Below are positions 35,604 through 46,320 of a stretch of DNA of 64,000 nt, piece by piece. The notes under the pieces were generated by a model. The model was not told where the DNA came from and did no database searches. It saw nothing but the letters and a program-made list of their open reading frames with translations. The DNA lies in assembly GCA_028583605.1 (NCBI GenBank), contig CM053325.1, positions 39,731,435 to 39,795,434 of the forward strand. Reading direction: 5' to 3'. A program made the translations under genes and the position numbers. Numbering within the stretch: the stretch's first letter is position 1; each line of letters begins with the position of its first letter. Source of the DNA: Dastarcus helophoroides (lineage: Eukaryota > Arthropoda > Insecta > Coleoptera > Bothrideridae).

Positions 35604-35960
35604 TCGCCACCCGAGGGAGTGATCCTTAGCTAGAAATGCCAATACTGGACATTCATTCAGAAGAACTTCAGCTACTTTGTTGGCTGATTCTGGTGCCGAT
35701 CTACTTACTATCAAGAGACATGGGGGATGGAAGTCCAGTTCAGTTGCCGAAGGGTATGTTGAGGATTCCGTGGGTAACAAGAAATTAATCGGACAACAGA
35801 TTGTCTACTTCCCGTGATCAGCAGCACCAAATTTATCCGGCTATTGAAACAACAGCTAAAGCGACGATCAACATTGATGTACAAGACAAAGAGAATAACG
35901 CTTTTCAAATTTTAGATGCAGGCTCCTCGCAAAATTCTAAAAATATTAATATAACATTTT
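35604..35960 (+). pseudogene. Crypton-type tyrosine recombinase, copy 2 (C-terminal fragment)
   Basis: The open stretch 35644-35817 contains TGHSFRRTSATLLADSGAD, which has the HxxR box (35650-35661), then IKRHGGWKSSSVAEGYVED with the conserved histidine (35719-35721), tryptophan (35728-35730) and the catalytic tyrosine codon (35755-35757). All residues expected of this half of the active site are therefore kept. A stop at 35815 and a frame change follow; the tail resumes with FQILDAGSSQNSKNINITF ending near 35961. Because copy 1 has its own decayed version of this segment, this is a separate copy and not the missing end of copy 1. Nothing N-terminal is preserved. Confidence 0.85.
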
Positions 35961-36120
35961 GAAGTTGTACCAATTGTACAATTTATTTAAATAAATAATA
36001 ATTAGTTGAGTTAATTTATAATGTATTCATCGTTTAAAATAAATGAAATTTATTTTTTTTTTAATTTTTGAACCGCTGTACCCCAATTTTGGAAGACGGG
36101 ATAGTTCCGCATTCGTAATA

Positions 36121-36220
36121 AAAAATAGTATCTGCAACTCGTGCGATGTTGTCGATTGCCCATTTGAGCTCTCGTGAGCAATCGACAACTTATCGCGCTA
36201 GTTGCACAATATACTATTTT
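36121..36220. repeat. 100-bp near-perfect palindrome
   Basis: AAAATAGTAT, TGCAACT, GTGCGAT and TTGTCGATTGC are mirrored by GCAATCGACAA, ATCGC, AGTTGCA and ATACTATTTT around a GAGCTC-containing centre. It would form a cruciform or an RNA hairpin. It is probably a short fold-back MITE. Confidence 0.8.
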
Positions 36221-36419
36221 ACACATTATAAAAGTCAAATTTTAATTCACTTATCAATGAATTAAAAATGTCACTTTTAATGACAGCTTTACAAAAAATA
36301 TTTTGCAACATTTTTTTAAAAATTCATTAAAAACTCAAAAACGCCTTAAAATTAAAACTGCGCTAGTTGTTTTCTGTAGTGGGTATTTAGTTACTTTGCT
36401 ATAAATATCTTAAGCCTAA

Positions 36420-37402
36420 CTTGTACAGGATGTCCAAAATTCAATGCCAAATTGGCTAAAATGTGAAACAATTTTTCTTCGTTTTTTCAAAGAGAACACC
36501 CTGTATATATTTTTTTCATGAGATACAGAAATAAAAAACCACATTTTCTAAATGCACAAATATTTCGAAATTTTTAACGGTTGAGCAGATATTCGTCGGA
36601 TCATTACATATGGCTCTTTCGACACTAACAAGGAAAGTACCCGAGGTGTACCCCACCGATTTTTTTTCATTTTGTGATATGTTATAGTACATAAAAAAAT
36701 ATTTGACATGTATTTTTTTTAAGATGCTAATTCGGCGATTTAAGTGGTGAAACCATCCTTTAAAGATAACTCGACAGAACAGTTTTTCTTTAATAACTCA
36801 AGAATTAATCAGAATTTTTTGATGAAACAAACGCTCTGTTATTTTCCATAAAAAGGCGTTTCTAATAACATATTAGTTATGTTTAAAAGTTGCAACCCCT
36901 AATTTTTATGGCTGTGAGTTTCATTTTTATTCTTATATATCAGCTTTTGATCAACTGAGTTTTATCAAATTTAACAATTTTATTAAGAAAACTAAAAAAT
37001 AAAATTGACCTGTCTCACCTTTAACTTATTATAGGTTGATATTTCATCAAAATAATGTATCAAAAATTTTCTTAGATGCTAAATTTGTGATTTAGGTGGT
37101 GAACTCCTCACCCCTAAAGATAACTGCCAATTTTTCTTTAATATCTCAAAAATAAATTGCAATTTTTCGGTAAAACCATTGTTACGTTATTTCCCAAAAG
37201 AATGTGCTTTTCAAAACGTATCATTTATGTCAAAGTGCTGCAACCCTCAATTTGTATAGGGGTGGGTTTAATTATTTTTATTAAGCAAATAAAAAAATAA
37301 AATTGACCTGTCTCGGGGTTTTACAAAAATAAATCATTGGAAAGGGTAATTTACACCTAGAGTCATTTTTTTTGTAGAATGATGTGAATAATGAAACACA
37401 AC
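36420..37402 (+). repeat. Repeat family C, left arm (tandem sub-units of about 350 bp)
   Basis: Related units follow each other: GTTGCAACCCCTAATTT at about 36885 and CTGCAACCCTCAATTTG at about 37235, with shared TAAAATTGACCTGTCTC blocks and GGTGGTGAA-type blocks. The same sub-units recur in inverted orientation at 48660-49866 and, after the LTR element, at 41774-42070. The left end carries ACACCCTGTATATA at about 36500, a tip-like word. Confidence 0.65.
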
Positions 37403-37406
37403 ATAT

Positions 37407-37590
37407 TGTTAAAAACTTTATATATCTTTTTGAATTTGGCGCGTTAACAACCAGTCATCCATGCGAGGTTCTTTCGCATCGACTGCGTGTACAAAGAGCT
37501 GGATGTAAAACTATTTAAACTGTTTATGCGTAACTCTGTTGTCTAAATAGATCAACCGCCAAGCTTAAATATTTTTAAGAGAATCTAACA
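37407..37590 (-). repeat. 3' LTR of gypsy-type element 2 (184 bp)
   Basis: It starts TGTTAAAAAC and ends GAATCTAACA. It aligns with 41567-41769 throughout, sharing TTGAATTTGGCGCGTTAA, ATGCGAGGTTCTT, GCATCGACTGCGTGTAC and CCGCCAAGCTTAAAT. Confidence 0.85.
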
Positions 37591-38261
37591 CGGCCAAACT
37601 GACAACATTCCGCTCTCGGAATGCCCTAAAGACTTTCTTAGCTGTAAAAGAAAACATTATGCACATGAACATAAGCAAATACTTTTATTTGCCAGCTTAA
37701 AAAAGTAGAAGAAAACAAAATCAAACAAACAACACAACCATAAGTACTTAAACTGGTAAAACATGCAATAAACAAATTGACAAACGAGTAAAATAATTCA
37801 GAACAATAAGTTTTTTAATCGTTCAGCTTTAGATGCATCCATTATCTCTCTCGTAGGGTAGTAAAATTAATTTGCTGAAACAACTCAGACATTGCTGATT
37901 TGTTTTAGATTTGCAAAATTTAGGAAAGCCATAGGCTTCAAATGTTCTCTATTGTGATACAAACAAAATAAAACATTATTTTAGGGCACGATGGAAATAC
38001 TAGGTATTAGAGATGTGTAACTGGGCCTCGCCGCGCAATTGTACCAATTCACTTAATTGCGGCGACTGAGTCAACACACACCCTAAATGCGCTACAGCGC
38101 ACAACTCATTTGGAGGAGCACCGATTCGATGTGCGAACGCAATTGAGTTAACTTATTGTTAGTGCACCAACATAGTCTGTTGCGCCTGAGCCACTGAGTT
38201 AACCCAACAAATTTCTAGGTATATTCAGAATGGCTCTTTTTAATTCTTCTTTTCAAAAATA

Positions 38262-38510
38262 CGATGGGAGCCTTACTTTAGAGCAATTGCGCTTACAATT
38301 GGACCTTCATTAATTTGTTTTGATGAAGACTCTATGGAGGCACTTTTGCCTACGATTGGTCATCATCAACTATTTTAGATTCGCTGTTGACACGATGGAG
38401 GCACTTTCGTCTACGATGGGTCAACATCAACTACTTTAGATTCGCTGTTGACGCGATGGAGGCACTCGCCTGCGCTGGGTCAACACTAATTTGTTTTGAT
38501 GGACACGATG
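38262..38510 (+). repeat. 61-bp minisatellite, about four copies
   Basis: Two units at 38332-38393 and 38394-38454 and a shortened unit from 38455 share GATGGAGGCACT and TTAGATTCGCTGTTGAC; a more diverged unit precedes them. It lies inside LTR element 2. Confidence 0.75.
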
Positions 38511-38942
38511 GAGGTAAATCAGCCAAAACAGTTCGAATTTTATATACATGCACTTCCTTTTCAAACACCAGTTTAATTGGAAAGCAAAGAATTTGTAGTT
38601 CCGTGATCTTAATTATACGAATTGAACCTTTAAAAGTTCGGTCATCCTGACGATTCATTAGTTTCAATATGAAGAAGCTTGATAAGAGCATGTAATGTTC
38701 GATTTGATCGTTTTCCCTATGTATGTATATCATACGTTACTAGCATTGATTGATCTAAAAACTGCACACTGAAAAATTACGATTGTTTGTGTAACAATCG
38801 ACAACATAAATTTTAAGGGTACCATAACAGGAAATGGATTTCTGCAACCTCTTTAGTGCTGCTTGTAACCAAGCCTGGTGAGGAATTCTACATTGAATTC
38901 TCACAGAGATTTAAAAAGTTGACAAAAGTTAACCAAGATGCT

Positions 38943-39248
38943 TTAAGATAGTGATTTCATATTTGAAATTCCGAAAATGAGCAGACCATGGAGCAATTTG
39001 GTTTCAAATAAATAAACATGTAAATTGAGAATAACAAGTGTTTCAAGTTCGTATGTGTGATTGTTGGATTTGGTTTTCCAGCTGTGCTTGCTAAAATAGC
39101 CAACTACCTTATTCTGATGATCCCATTTCTGAAGAGAGACAAAAAAGAAGTTATATCGGCACATATTTTTTTTTACATCCTTGTACCCATCTAGGTATCT
39201 ATTGAGAGGTTCAGAAGAAAAATATGAAAACCATTTGTGTACTCTCAT
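38943..39248 (-). pseudogene. RNase H fragment of gypsy-type element 2
   Basis: The minus-strand frame includes VVGYFSKHSWKTKSNNHTYE followed by LETLVIL and YLFETKLLHG, matching the YFS-K....N.HSYELE.LAIV...F..YL pattern of Ty3/gypsy RNase H. The upstream reverse transcriptase is not recognisable. Confidence 0.6.
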
Positions 39249-39339
39249 CTGTTATCCCATGACTTGTCTGTATGTAGAACAAGACCAATAATAATTAGGT
39301 CATTAAAGAATAGCAGGGACCAATATGAAGGTCACATGA

Positions 39340-39455
39340 GTGGTTTGCCTTTATCCCATGCTTTTAAGTTTGGCTTTTCAGCATACGTTTTGAAACAAGA
39401 TAATCGTCGGCTCTTTGTTTACTATAGAAGGAAACCGATAATATGTCGTAACTAG
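39340..39455 (+). pseudogene. Second RNase H-like fragment, opposite strand
   Basis: The plus-strand frame reads SHAFKFGFSAYVLKQDNRRL then VYYRRKP, resembling the DASKFG..AVLLQ.....PV.YYSRK start of gypsy RNase H. It lies head to head with the minus-strand fragment at 38943-39248, implying an internal inversion or a second insertion. Confidence is limited because only about 35 residues align by eye. Confidence 0.4.
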
Positions 39456-41012
39456 ACAAAATATTCGGTACACACAAAAATAAAATCGAATTCTACACTG
39501 ACTTCAAGAAATTCGAGAAATACTTTTCTACAGTGAAATGTGTTGGAAATGGGCTGTATGAACGATTCAGTTCAATAAATATATAGGGCCTTTGTTTTCA
39601 TAAGAGGCCTCGGAAGGTGTGTATTGTCTCGACAAAAGTTATCACCAATTTGTCTTCGAAGCAAAATCTTTGTCGTGATTATTTCCAATACATCTGGTCT
39701 ATTTTACAACACACAATTTGATTCAAAACAACAAATTATATCGAGTCTATCTTAAACGGGCGTTGAGTGCGTTGAGTTGGGTAATTATGTTCCTTTTCTA
39801 AATACATCGAGGCAAAACGATAAAGCTTTTAGCGTTTATGAAAAGACGGACGAGGGCAGCTATCGATGGCATATTCTCGATGTCGCGTCGCCCAAGAATC
39901 CAAGAGTGTTTACATTAGTTTCAGTTGAAGTTTCTAAAACTATACAATTTCATTTGAGGGTTTCTTATATTTTACTTTAAAATAAACACCGAAAGATTTC
40001 CACGTTTACGCTTTAAACGTGATTTTCAATAAAATGAATTTCGTGAACCACTATAATAATGTAAAATGTAAGATTTAGTTCTTTAAAGTAACCATCACTC
40101 AAACAATCAAACATATATATTCAGAAAATAAAGGAATAATTCATATATGTTAACTGAAATTCCTTATAATTAAAAATATATCTCATTACCCAGAATCAGG
40201 AAACACAAAATTGGTAGAGCCAAATTTGATATTCTAATCCTAGATAAAAGGGACCTAGTTTCAAGTGGAATTCGATAATTAAAAAGCACACGTGCTCCAT
40301 ACTTCGAAGGGCCCCCGCCGAATTTTAGGAACCGATGTAAAATTCTTATAGGAAATAAATATGATTCTCGTTCTGGTTATCAAAGCTTTAACTTTTTTTA
40401 ACTTTAGTTCTCGATCAAAGGAAATTGAAGTTTTGATTTTTTTAAAAACGGTTATTTCGGGTCGGAAAACATACCTTTTACGAATAACATATGTCAACCA
40501 CAATCGAACAGAGTTCCCATTGGAAACAACATTTATTACACGTGGCCCTTTTCAGGTCAAAAACTAACCCCGTTAAAACCTATCACCCTCAGCCCACACT
40601 CTTAACATAATCTTAAGATCATGTCGCAAATATAACCATAAACACCATAACTCAGGTCTGTTATGGGTGGTTCCATAATCTGCCGAATATGCCGCCTCCT
40701 AGGCACCCAAATGTTTTTCTATTCTTTTGACTGTTTGGGCTGAGTGTCGATTACCAAAGCCAGGAATTTTGGAAAGCTTTAAGCAATTTACAAAATATTC
40801 TCTAATCAGAGAGTAGGTATTAATTAATTGTTTCATAACCAGCAATAACATTTTCAAGTCGAAGTTGTTGCTGCTACCACAAGAAGTTTTGAAAAGACCG
40901 TCAAAGTTGAAATTAAGAACAGTCCCTCGTAGGTTTAAATTTCTTTTCAGAGGAACGCCTTTCCTTGTTAATTTCGGATGCCTAAGTTCTGTTTATTTTT
41001 ATTATAAGCTCG

Positions 41013-41053
41013 GCAATTGCGAGAAATATGACCTTTCTGCCGCACAGAAAACA
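41013..41053 (-). pseudogene. Gag CCHC zinc-knuckle remnant of element 2
   Basis: On the minus strand CFLCGRK is followed, after one frameshift, by HISRNC, giving the CX2CX4HX4C knuckle of retroelement nucleocapsids. It lies about 0.5 kb inside the 5' LTR, where gag should end. Confidence 0.55.
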
Positions 41054-41566
41054 ATTAATGGGATAAGGTCTTATAAATGATTATGACCTAATTTGTCTTG
41101 GAAATTAGTTCAATGTCTCATTTCTATCAGGTCAAATTTTTAAATACCTAATACATAATGAAACAAAATTACAATTAAATCATCAACCGATGCTGTAGAG
41201 CCAGAATTAAAAACTGCCGTACGCACCTTTAAATCGTATTTCGAATAAGCAATTATTTCGGTCAAATCCGAATCAGACGAATTAGGTGTAAAAATTCAAA
41301 TTTTCGATTCTAGCATATTTGACAATTTGACATACCAGTAGTACAACAGTACATAATCATGTGTTTCCAAAGTTTTAAAAGTTGGTGCGTCGGCTTGTAG
41401 ATGCGTTCTATAAAACAACTCCAGGTTTCTTCTGCAAGTTACCAGGCGGCAAAAATAAATGTTTAAGCTCTACTTACAGTTTTTCTGTCAGACAAACCAA
41501 ACTTATTTTTGCTCACCAACCAAGCATCTGATAAGCACAAAGACGACACGTTAACCCCACACCTGA

Positions 41567-41769
41567 TGTTAGAAATTTTATATATCTTTTTGAATTTGGC
41601 GCGTTAAAGCAAATAGGAGCATTCAACAACCAGTCGTCCATGCGAGGTTCTTCCGCATCGACTGCGTGTACGAAAAGCTAGATGTAAAACTATTCAAATT
41701 GTTCATGCGTAACTCTGTTCTATTAATAGATCAGCCGCCAAGCTTAAATATTTTTAAGAGAATCTAACA
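41567..41769 (-). repeat. 5' LTR of gypsy-type element 2 (203 bp)
   Basis: It begins TGTTAGAAAT and ends ATCTAACA. It differs from the other LTR by scattered substitutions and an extra 18-19 bp after GCGCGTTAA, so the insertion is not recent. Confidence 0.85.
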
Positions 41770-41773
41770 ATAT

Positions 41774-42280
41774 GGTTTTAATTTTATTGCTATAATGCTT
41801 TTTTTGACATATATTTTGCAGTAAAAGTGAAATAATATTAAACTTTTACTTTTATAAGGGTTGGCCATGGGATTAAGCATTACCAGATTGCCAGTCAAAA
41901 CACTCATTTTTTCACCTTCTACTTATTTTATGTCGATATTTCATAATATGCCAACAATTAAGTTTTAATTTGAAAATACTTTTTGTTTAGAGTCTCACCC
42001 CTAAAATTTCTATTTTCGCTTGAATATATAGAAATATTATTCACTGAACAAAGTTTCGAAACATTATATTATGCAGAAAAAATCTATATTTGCCGATCAA
42101 ATCGGTCAATGTAGCAGTAATATTAAGAACATTAAAAACCAAAGTTGATCTCTTCCAGTTTTGGATTAAATACATACCGTGAGGTCCAAAAGTAACGCAT
42201 GTACATTCATTATCTACGAAATTTAAGATTATCAAATGACACTTTTAAGGCATAATTATATCCCTCTCCCTTCAACCCAC
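41774..42280 (+). repeat. Repeat family C, continuation after LTR element 2
   Basis: It continues family C from the ATAT site with GGTTTTAATTTTATTGCTAT, and matches 48.8-49.1 kb in inverted orientation (GTTTCGAAACAT, GTCTCACCCCTAAAATTT, TAAGGGTTGGC). Confidence 0.7.
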
Positions 42281-43269
42281 CAGGGGCCCGTAACACAAAC
42301 TCACAATTGTAACAAGTCTACAAGTTACAAGCAATTTGCCTGTACCTACAATTCCTACATAATTCGGTAACACAACGCAAATTGCTGCGCTTGTAGAAAT
42401 TCCACGAACCTTGAATCTGATAATGCATGCACGTATGTGCTGGCAAAAATATTGGGAACCTTCAGTTCTTTATTTTTGTACTATAAAACTATAAAAACAA
42501 ATGTCTATTATTGTAGAGAGTCAAATGCAACGATTTTATTTATCACAAGGACAGTCACTGGCACCTTCACTAACAATAAGTTGGTTTTTTGTTTCGAAGT
42601 TTGAAATTATTCGTCATGTTTACTTTGCTTGAATCAATGATATTTGTACAAAATGTCCCAAAATCATCGGAGGAGCTGCGGAACGTAATGCAAATTGTAC
42701 AAATCGTACAAAACTCTAGGAAATTATCTGCACTTGTATTCATTCTGTAACACTACTCAACTTGTAATTACATGTGCGGCGTCAGTAATTACAGAAGAAA
42801 TATTACATATGTAAACGGATTTTGTAACACAACGCCTTCATTTGTATGCATATTTTGCAGTATATTCTACAATTGTAGGTAATGTTTTACAAGTCTTCAA
42901 CCTTAGGTAAATAGTACTTTTCTCCAAAACGGCTTTAAAGATTTCAATGAAATTTAGTATATGGGTTATTTTTGTTTTAAAAAGATAATATAGGCACTTG
43001 GTTTTTTGGTAAAAATTAGGGATCACTATATTTGAGGGCTATTTTGATCCTTTAGGCATATTTTTATTATCTCTCAAACTGCCTTGTTGATTTCAATAAA
43101 ACTTGACAAATAGCAGTTTTTTGGGCCTGAAAGACGATATAAATGGATATCACTTTGATAAACATTCGAACTCAACATTTTTTAAGAATATTATATATTT
43201 TTTGCAATTAACTGATTAAAACATTTGTTTTTCCGCACAAGATCCATTGAAAAACAATATAAAGTGATT

Positions 43270-43309
43270 AACGATTCGACCTCTATCGCAGGAAGCTTCT
43301 TCAGGAACG
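43270..43309 (-). ncRNA. Decayed hammerhead-like motif
   Basis: The minus strand has a perfect CTGAAGA (43298-43304), a weak helix II and GAATC/GTT in place of GAAAC/GTC (43270-43277). Helix I no longer pairs convincingly. Similar layout to 62427-62470 suggests a common Penelope-like ancestor. Confidence 0.3.
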
Positions 43310-43881
43310 GTTTTTTTGATCTTTGAAACAGCTTTTTAATAATATGTTTGTATGTTTGAGTAGAGACAAGGAAATGTTAGCGTGAGATTACAAACATTGG
43401 GCAATACATACGTAACTTGCCTAAACTCAAATTATCGGAATATTCTGAATTTTTTAACTAGGCATAAAGAAATACTTTTCGCAAGGAAAATATATATGTC
43501 CTACTTCCATCAGTGGCGTCCCCACCAGCATGGCCATTTTTAACAAAATAAATGGTACGCTACTGCTTTTTTTCAAAACAGGAACTCATTTCATAAACAT
43601 GTTTTTTAATTTTATTTAACATTTCTGCGACTCAGTTTGAAAATCTTTAAATTGTTATTAGTGAATGTTGACAATATTCTAAAACATTATTTGAAATATG
43701 ACTACGTGATAGCTAAATTTATTTTAATCGTCACCTCATGTCAGTTTACAAAAATAGGTTAGTTTATTTTACATAGAATAGGAAAAAAATAAAATATAGA
43801 AGACCAAACTTAGATACGAAAAAAAATTGTTTTATAAATTATGAAAATATAAAAATATAAAAAATATAAAAAAAGTTTTTA

Positions 43882-43928
43882 GCACTGGACATCGATGTTT
43901 CGCCCTCATTTGAGCTCGTCAGCAGTGC
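43882..43928 (-). ncRNA. Minimal type I hammerhead ribozyme, second family
   Basis: On the minus strand: helix I arm GCACTG (43923-43928), invariant CTGACGA (43916-43922), helix II GCTC-AAATGA-GGGC (one G-U), invariant GAAAC, helix III ACA/TGT with a TCGA loop, GTC (43888-43890), then helix I 3' arm CAGTGC (43882-43887), an exact match to GCACTG. Past a bulged T, TTTA/TAAA can extend helix I. The predicted cut is between 43888 and 43887. The sequence differs from the 466-bp array ribozyme in every helix. Only one copy is here. Known homes for such motifs are Penelope-like elements and retrozymes. Confidence 0.85.
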
Positions 43929-44020
43929 ATAAATCGAAAGGGAACAATGAGGAAGAAAAACTTATAAATTAAAAATTGAAATATATAAAAAAATAGCTTT
44001 TCTTACACTGTTAAAAAAAG

Positions 44021-44176
44021 TTAATCCTGTGCATGCATATGGATGGACATATCCAATTTGCGCCGTAATCGCCATGTCTGATTTTGCAGCCCGAAACCAT
44101 TAGCGTAAACATCAGTCTCGTTTGCGACCAATAAATTTTGCTTGATATAAATAAGATTATTACTCCTACGCAAAAT
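44021..44176 (-). CDS. Candidate terminal coding exon, family not recognised
   Basis: A 51-codon minus-strand frame reads protein-like throughout and ends NQTWRLRRKLDMSIHMHAQD before TAA (44021-44023). A TTTAG immediately upstream (44177-44181 on plus) could be a splice acceptor. It ends about 95 bp upstream, in minus-strand sense, of the hammerhead at 43928, so it could also be the 3' end of an element reading frame. I do not recognise the family and do not assign a function. Confidence 0.3.
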   Translation of the reverse strand: MLRRSNNLIYIKQNLLVANETDVYANGFGLQNQTWRLRRKLDMSIHMHAQD

Positions 44177-44479
44177 CTAAATCCGATACTGCGATCCTTC
44201 GATCCTGAATTGAAAAGATTAAAAACAAATTAAAAAACCTAACTGAAATCATTTATTGTATTATTATAAAAGTATAAACCTTACTAATAATTATGGATAA
44301 TAAAAAATATCACTCACATTTTGATTAAATTTGATCACGAAAATGATACCTAAATCGTTTTTCTGGAAATAATAAAATAGTAACAATTGTTTAATATTTA
44401 GACATGATTTTCTGAAAAAACATTTATTTTCTCTAAAGAAGAAAAATAAATCAGGGAAGCTCGCTTTCCCGATGGCGCA

Positions 44480-44730
44480 TTGGATTTGCCTCTGGACTAC
44501 AGAACCGGGAAAGAAACAAGCGTTCTAATTGGTAGGTTTTGACGTCATGATCAAGTGTTTAATTTAGGCCCATTTCTTACATATTCTCGACCGTGGCTAA
44601 TTCCTAGTTCAAGGTAAATATTGCAGTTTTGACAACTGCGTTGTGTAATAGATATCTTATTGGAAGAAATTGTAGCTTCAATATCACTTTATAAAATAGT
44701 GGTATTTAATTTTTATACTTTGCATATGAT
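44480..44730 (+). repeat. Dispersed repeat family E, copy 2
   Basis: It matches 860-1230 (see there). The shared TTGGATTTGCCTCTGGACTA block is at about 44482. Confidence 0.6.
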
Positions 44731-45574
44731 GTGTCTGCATCATAAAACTTCTGGTATGGTTTTTTAATATTGCTTTTTTCCATAGGTGTGGCAAATGTTA
44801 TTTATTCGGCAGAAAAATGAATAAAATAATGTAAATTCATTTTATAGAAAATTTAAATCAATACAACTTTTTGATTTTTTGAATTTGTCAAAAATTAAGC
44901 TAAAAAAAGGGGATATCCATTTGGAACACTAACTCTGTAAATAAACTGTAAACATCAGAACATGTCGCCTACGAGAATTAACTTTTCCCTTATCAAAAGT
45001 CGCTCAAAGCACCTAAAGAAGTTTTTACTTTAACTATAAAATAAAAACATATGAGGATTGTAAAGACCACTTTTAATAATCCAATTCGTGTTAGTAATTT
45101 CACTATATTCCTGCAGTCACAACTTTGCATCATTTGCCAAATTTATGCAAAGGCGAATTTGAAAAGATTGTTCAGAAATTTCAATTTTTTCAATTTAAAA
45201 TTAGTTGGAAACCACATATTTTTTTATTGTATAATATAAATACACAAAATCCACTGTTGTGTATATTACTTTGTAAATCACACGCTTCTTTCAAATTATG
45301 CATTAATATGCGTTAGTTTTTTGAATCTGGCACATTTAACAAACGAAAAGTTTACAAAGTCGTATTTAAAATGTCTTCCAATAAGAGCTATTTAAAGTAA
45401 CAATCCGAAAGTTGAATCCGACATGCAAATAATTACTGCCTAAACAACTACAACACATCAATAACAAAACTAAAATATTATCAATAAAATAATACGTATA
45501 TAAATAGTAAAGTGTTGTTTCAACTGTCAATTGTATTTTACTGCAACGCGTTTGCGTATATACGAAATTGCCAA

Positions 45575-45721
45575 ACACATGATCATGATGTCAGAACCAA
45601 CCAATTGGAACGCTTATATCTCGCCCGTTATCGCGGCCGCTTTCCCCTTATCAGAACCTTCTAGAAACTTTTTTTATTTACTAAATTCTACAATTCTATT
45701 CTAACTATTTACATTGCGTTA
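45575..45721 (-). mobile_element. Repeat E fragment joined to an LTR D fragment
   Basis: 45575-45615 is an inverted piece of repeat E (ATCATGATGTCAGAAC, AATTGGAACGCTT). 45616-45721 carries LTR D words in minus orientation (TTATCGCGGCCGCTTTCCC, CTTATCAGAA, TTCTAGAA) and ends GTTACA. Confidence 0.45.
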
Positions 45722-45734
45722 CAGTATTTTATTA

Positions 45735-45925
45735 AGAAGTTAATGTATCGTGTGTGTTGGGTGCCAACCGACGCTAATGGGGTTGTAATCTGAAGTCCCG
45801 TTCTGTTGACGGGCTCGATGCTTCGGAGCGACCGCCAACGGGTTGAGGGGTTGAGTGTGTGTAGAGATCAACAGGGTCACGTTCAAGATGGTAGGCCAGT
45901 GACGGCGGGATCTCTACATATAGGA
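45735..45925. other. GC-rich patch, not recognised
   Basis: About 190 bp with direct-repeat-like words (GAGATCAACAGG and GGGATCTCTAC) stands out from the AT-rich surroundings. No coding frame or RNA gene could be assigned. Confidence 0.3.
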
Positions 45926-45929
45926 CTTG

Positions 45930-46320
45930 TACGTGGTGTTGGGCTATTCGAATACAAGTTGTGAGATGTATTCGATTCTACCAAGATCTCGAATACATCC
46001 GATTCTCAACTGAAGTATTTGAATACTCCCAGACTCCGTAAGTTAAAGTGAGAATATGAATAGAATCGGTTCTCGCCTCGCGCAAGCAATATCTCATCAT
46101 CGCATGATTCATAAGTTCTCGGGTACTTGCTTGCATTCGAATACAAAGTATGTATTCGAATACAAAATATGTATTCGAGATTGTGGTAGTCCGATACAAC
46201 AAAACATTGGAATGCTGAGTAGTGAATAGAATCGATCTCCTAACTACGCTACATTTCCGATTCTTAACTTCTCAGATGTTGAATACTGTACCCGATTCTT
46301 GTATTCGAGATCTTAGACAT
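45930..46320. repeat. Cluster of ATTCGAATAC-type palindromic words
   Basis: TATTCGAATAC, GTATTCGA, TCGAATAC and GATTCT-type words recur more than a dozen times without a fixed period, and again at 46965-47045. It is a degenerate simple repeat built on the palindrome GTATTCGAATAC. Confidence 0.65.

Larger units (their letters stand above)
37407..41769 (-). mobile_element. Ty3/gypsy-type LTR retrotransposon 2, decayed, minus orientation
   Basis: The two LTRs (37407-37590 and 41567-41769) bound a 4.0-kb interior and the whole is flanked by the direct repeat ATAT (37403-37406, 41770-41773). It interrupts repeat C: the uninterrupted C copy near 49.1 kb (inverted) reads straight through this site. 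Orientation comes from a CCHC zinc-knuckle (gag) at 41013-41053 and an RNase H fragment at 38943-39248, both on the minus strand. All frames are broken. The interior also holds a minisatellite (38262-38510) and an oppositely oriented RNase H-like fragment, so it has been rearranged. Confidence 0.78.

Noticed and set aside
45735..45925. TTGGCACCCAAC on the minus strand as a retroelement primer-binding site
   Set aside because: It lies on the wrong side of the neighbouring LTR fragment for a primer-binding site.
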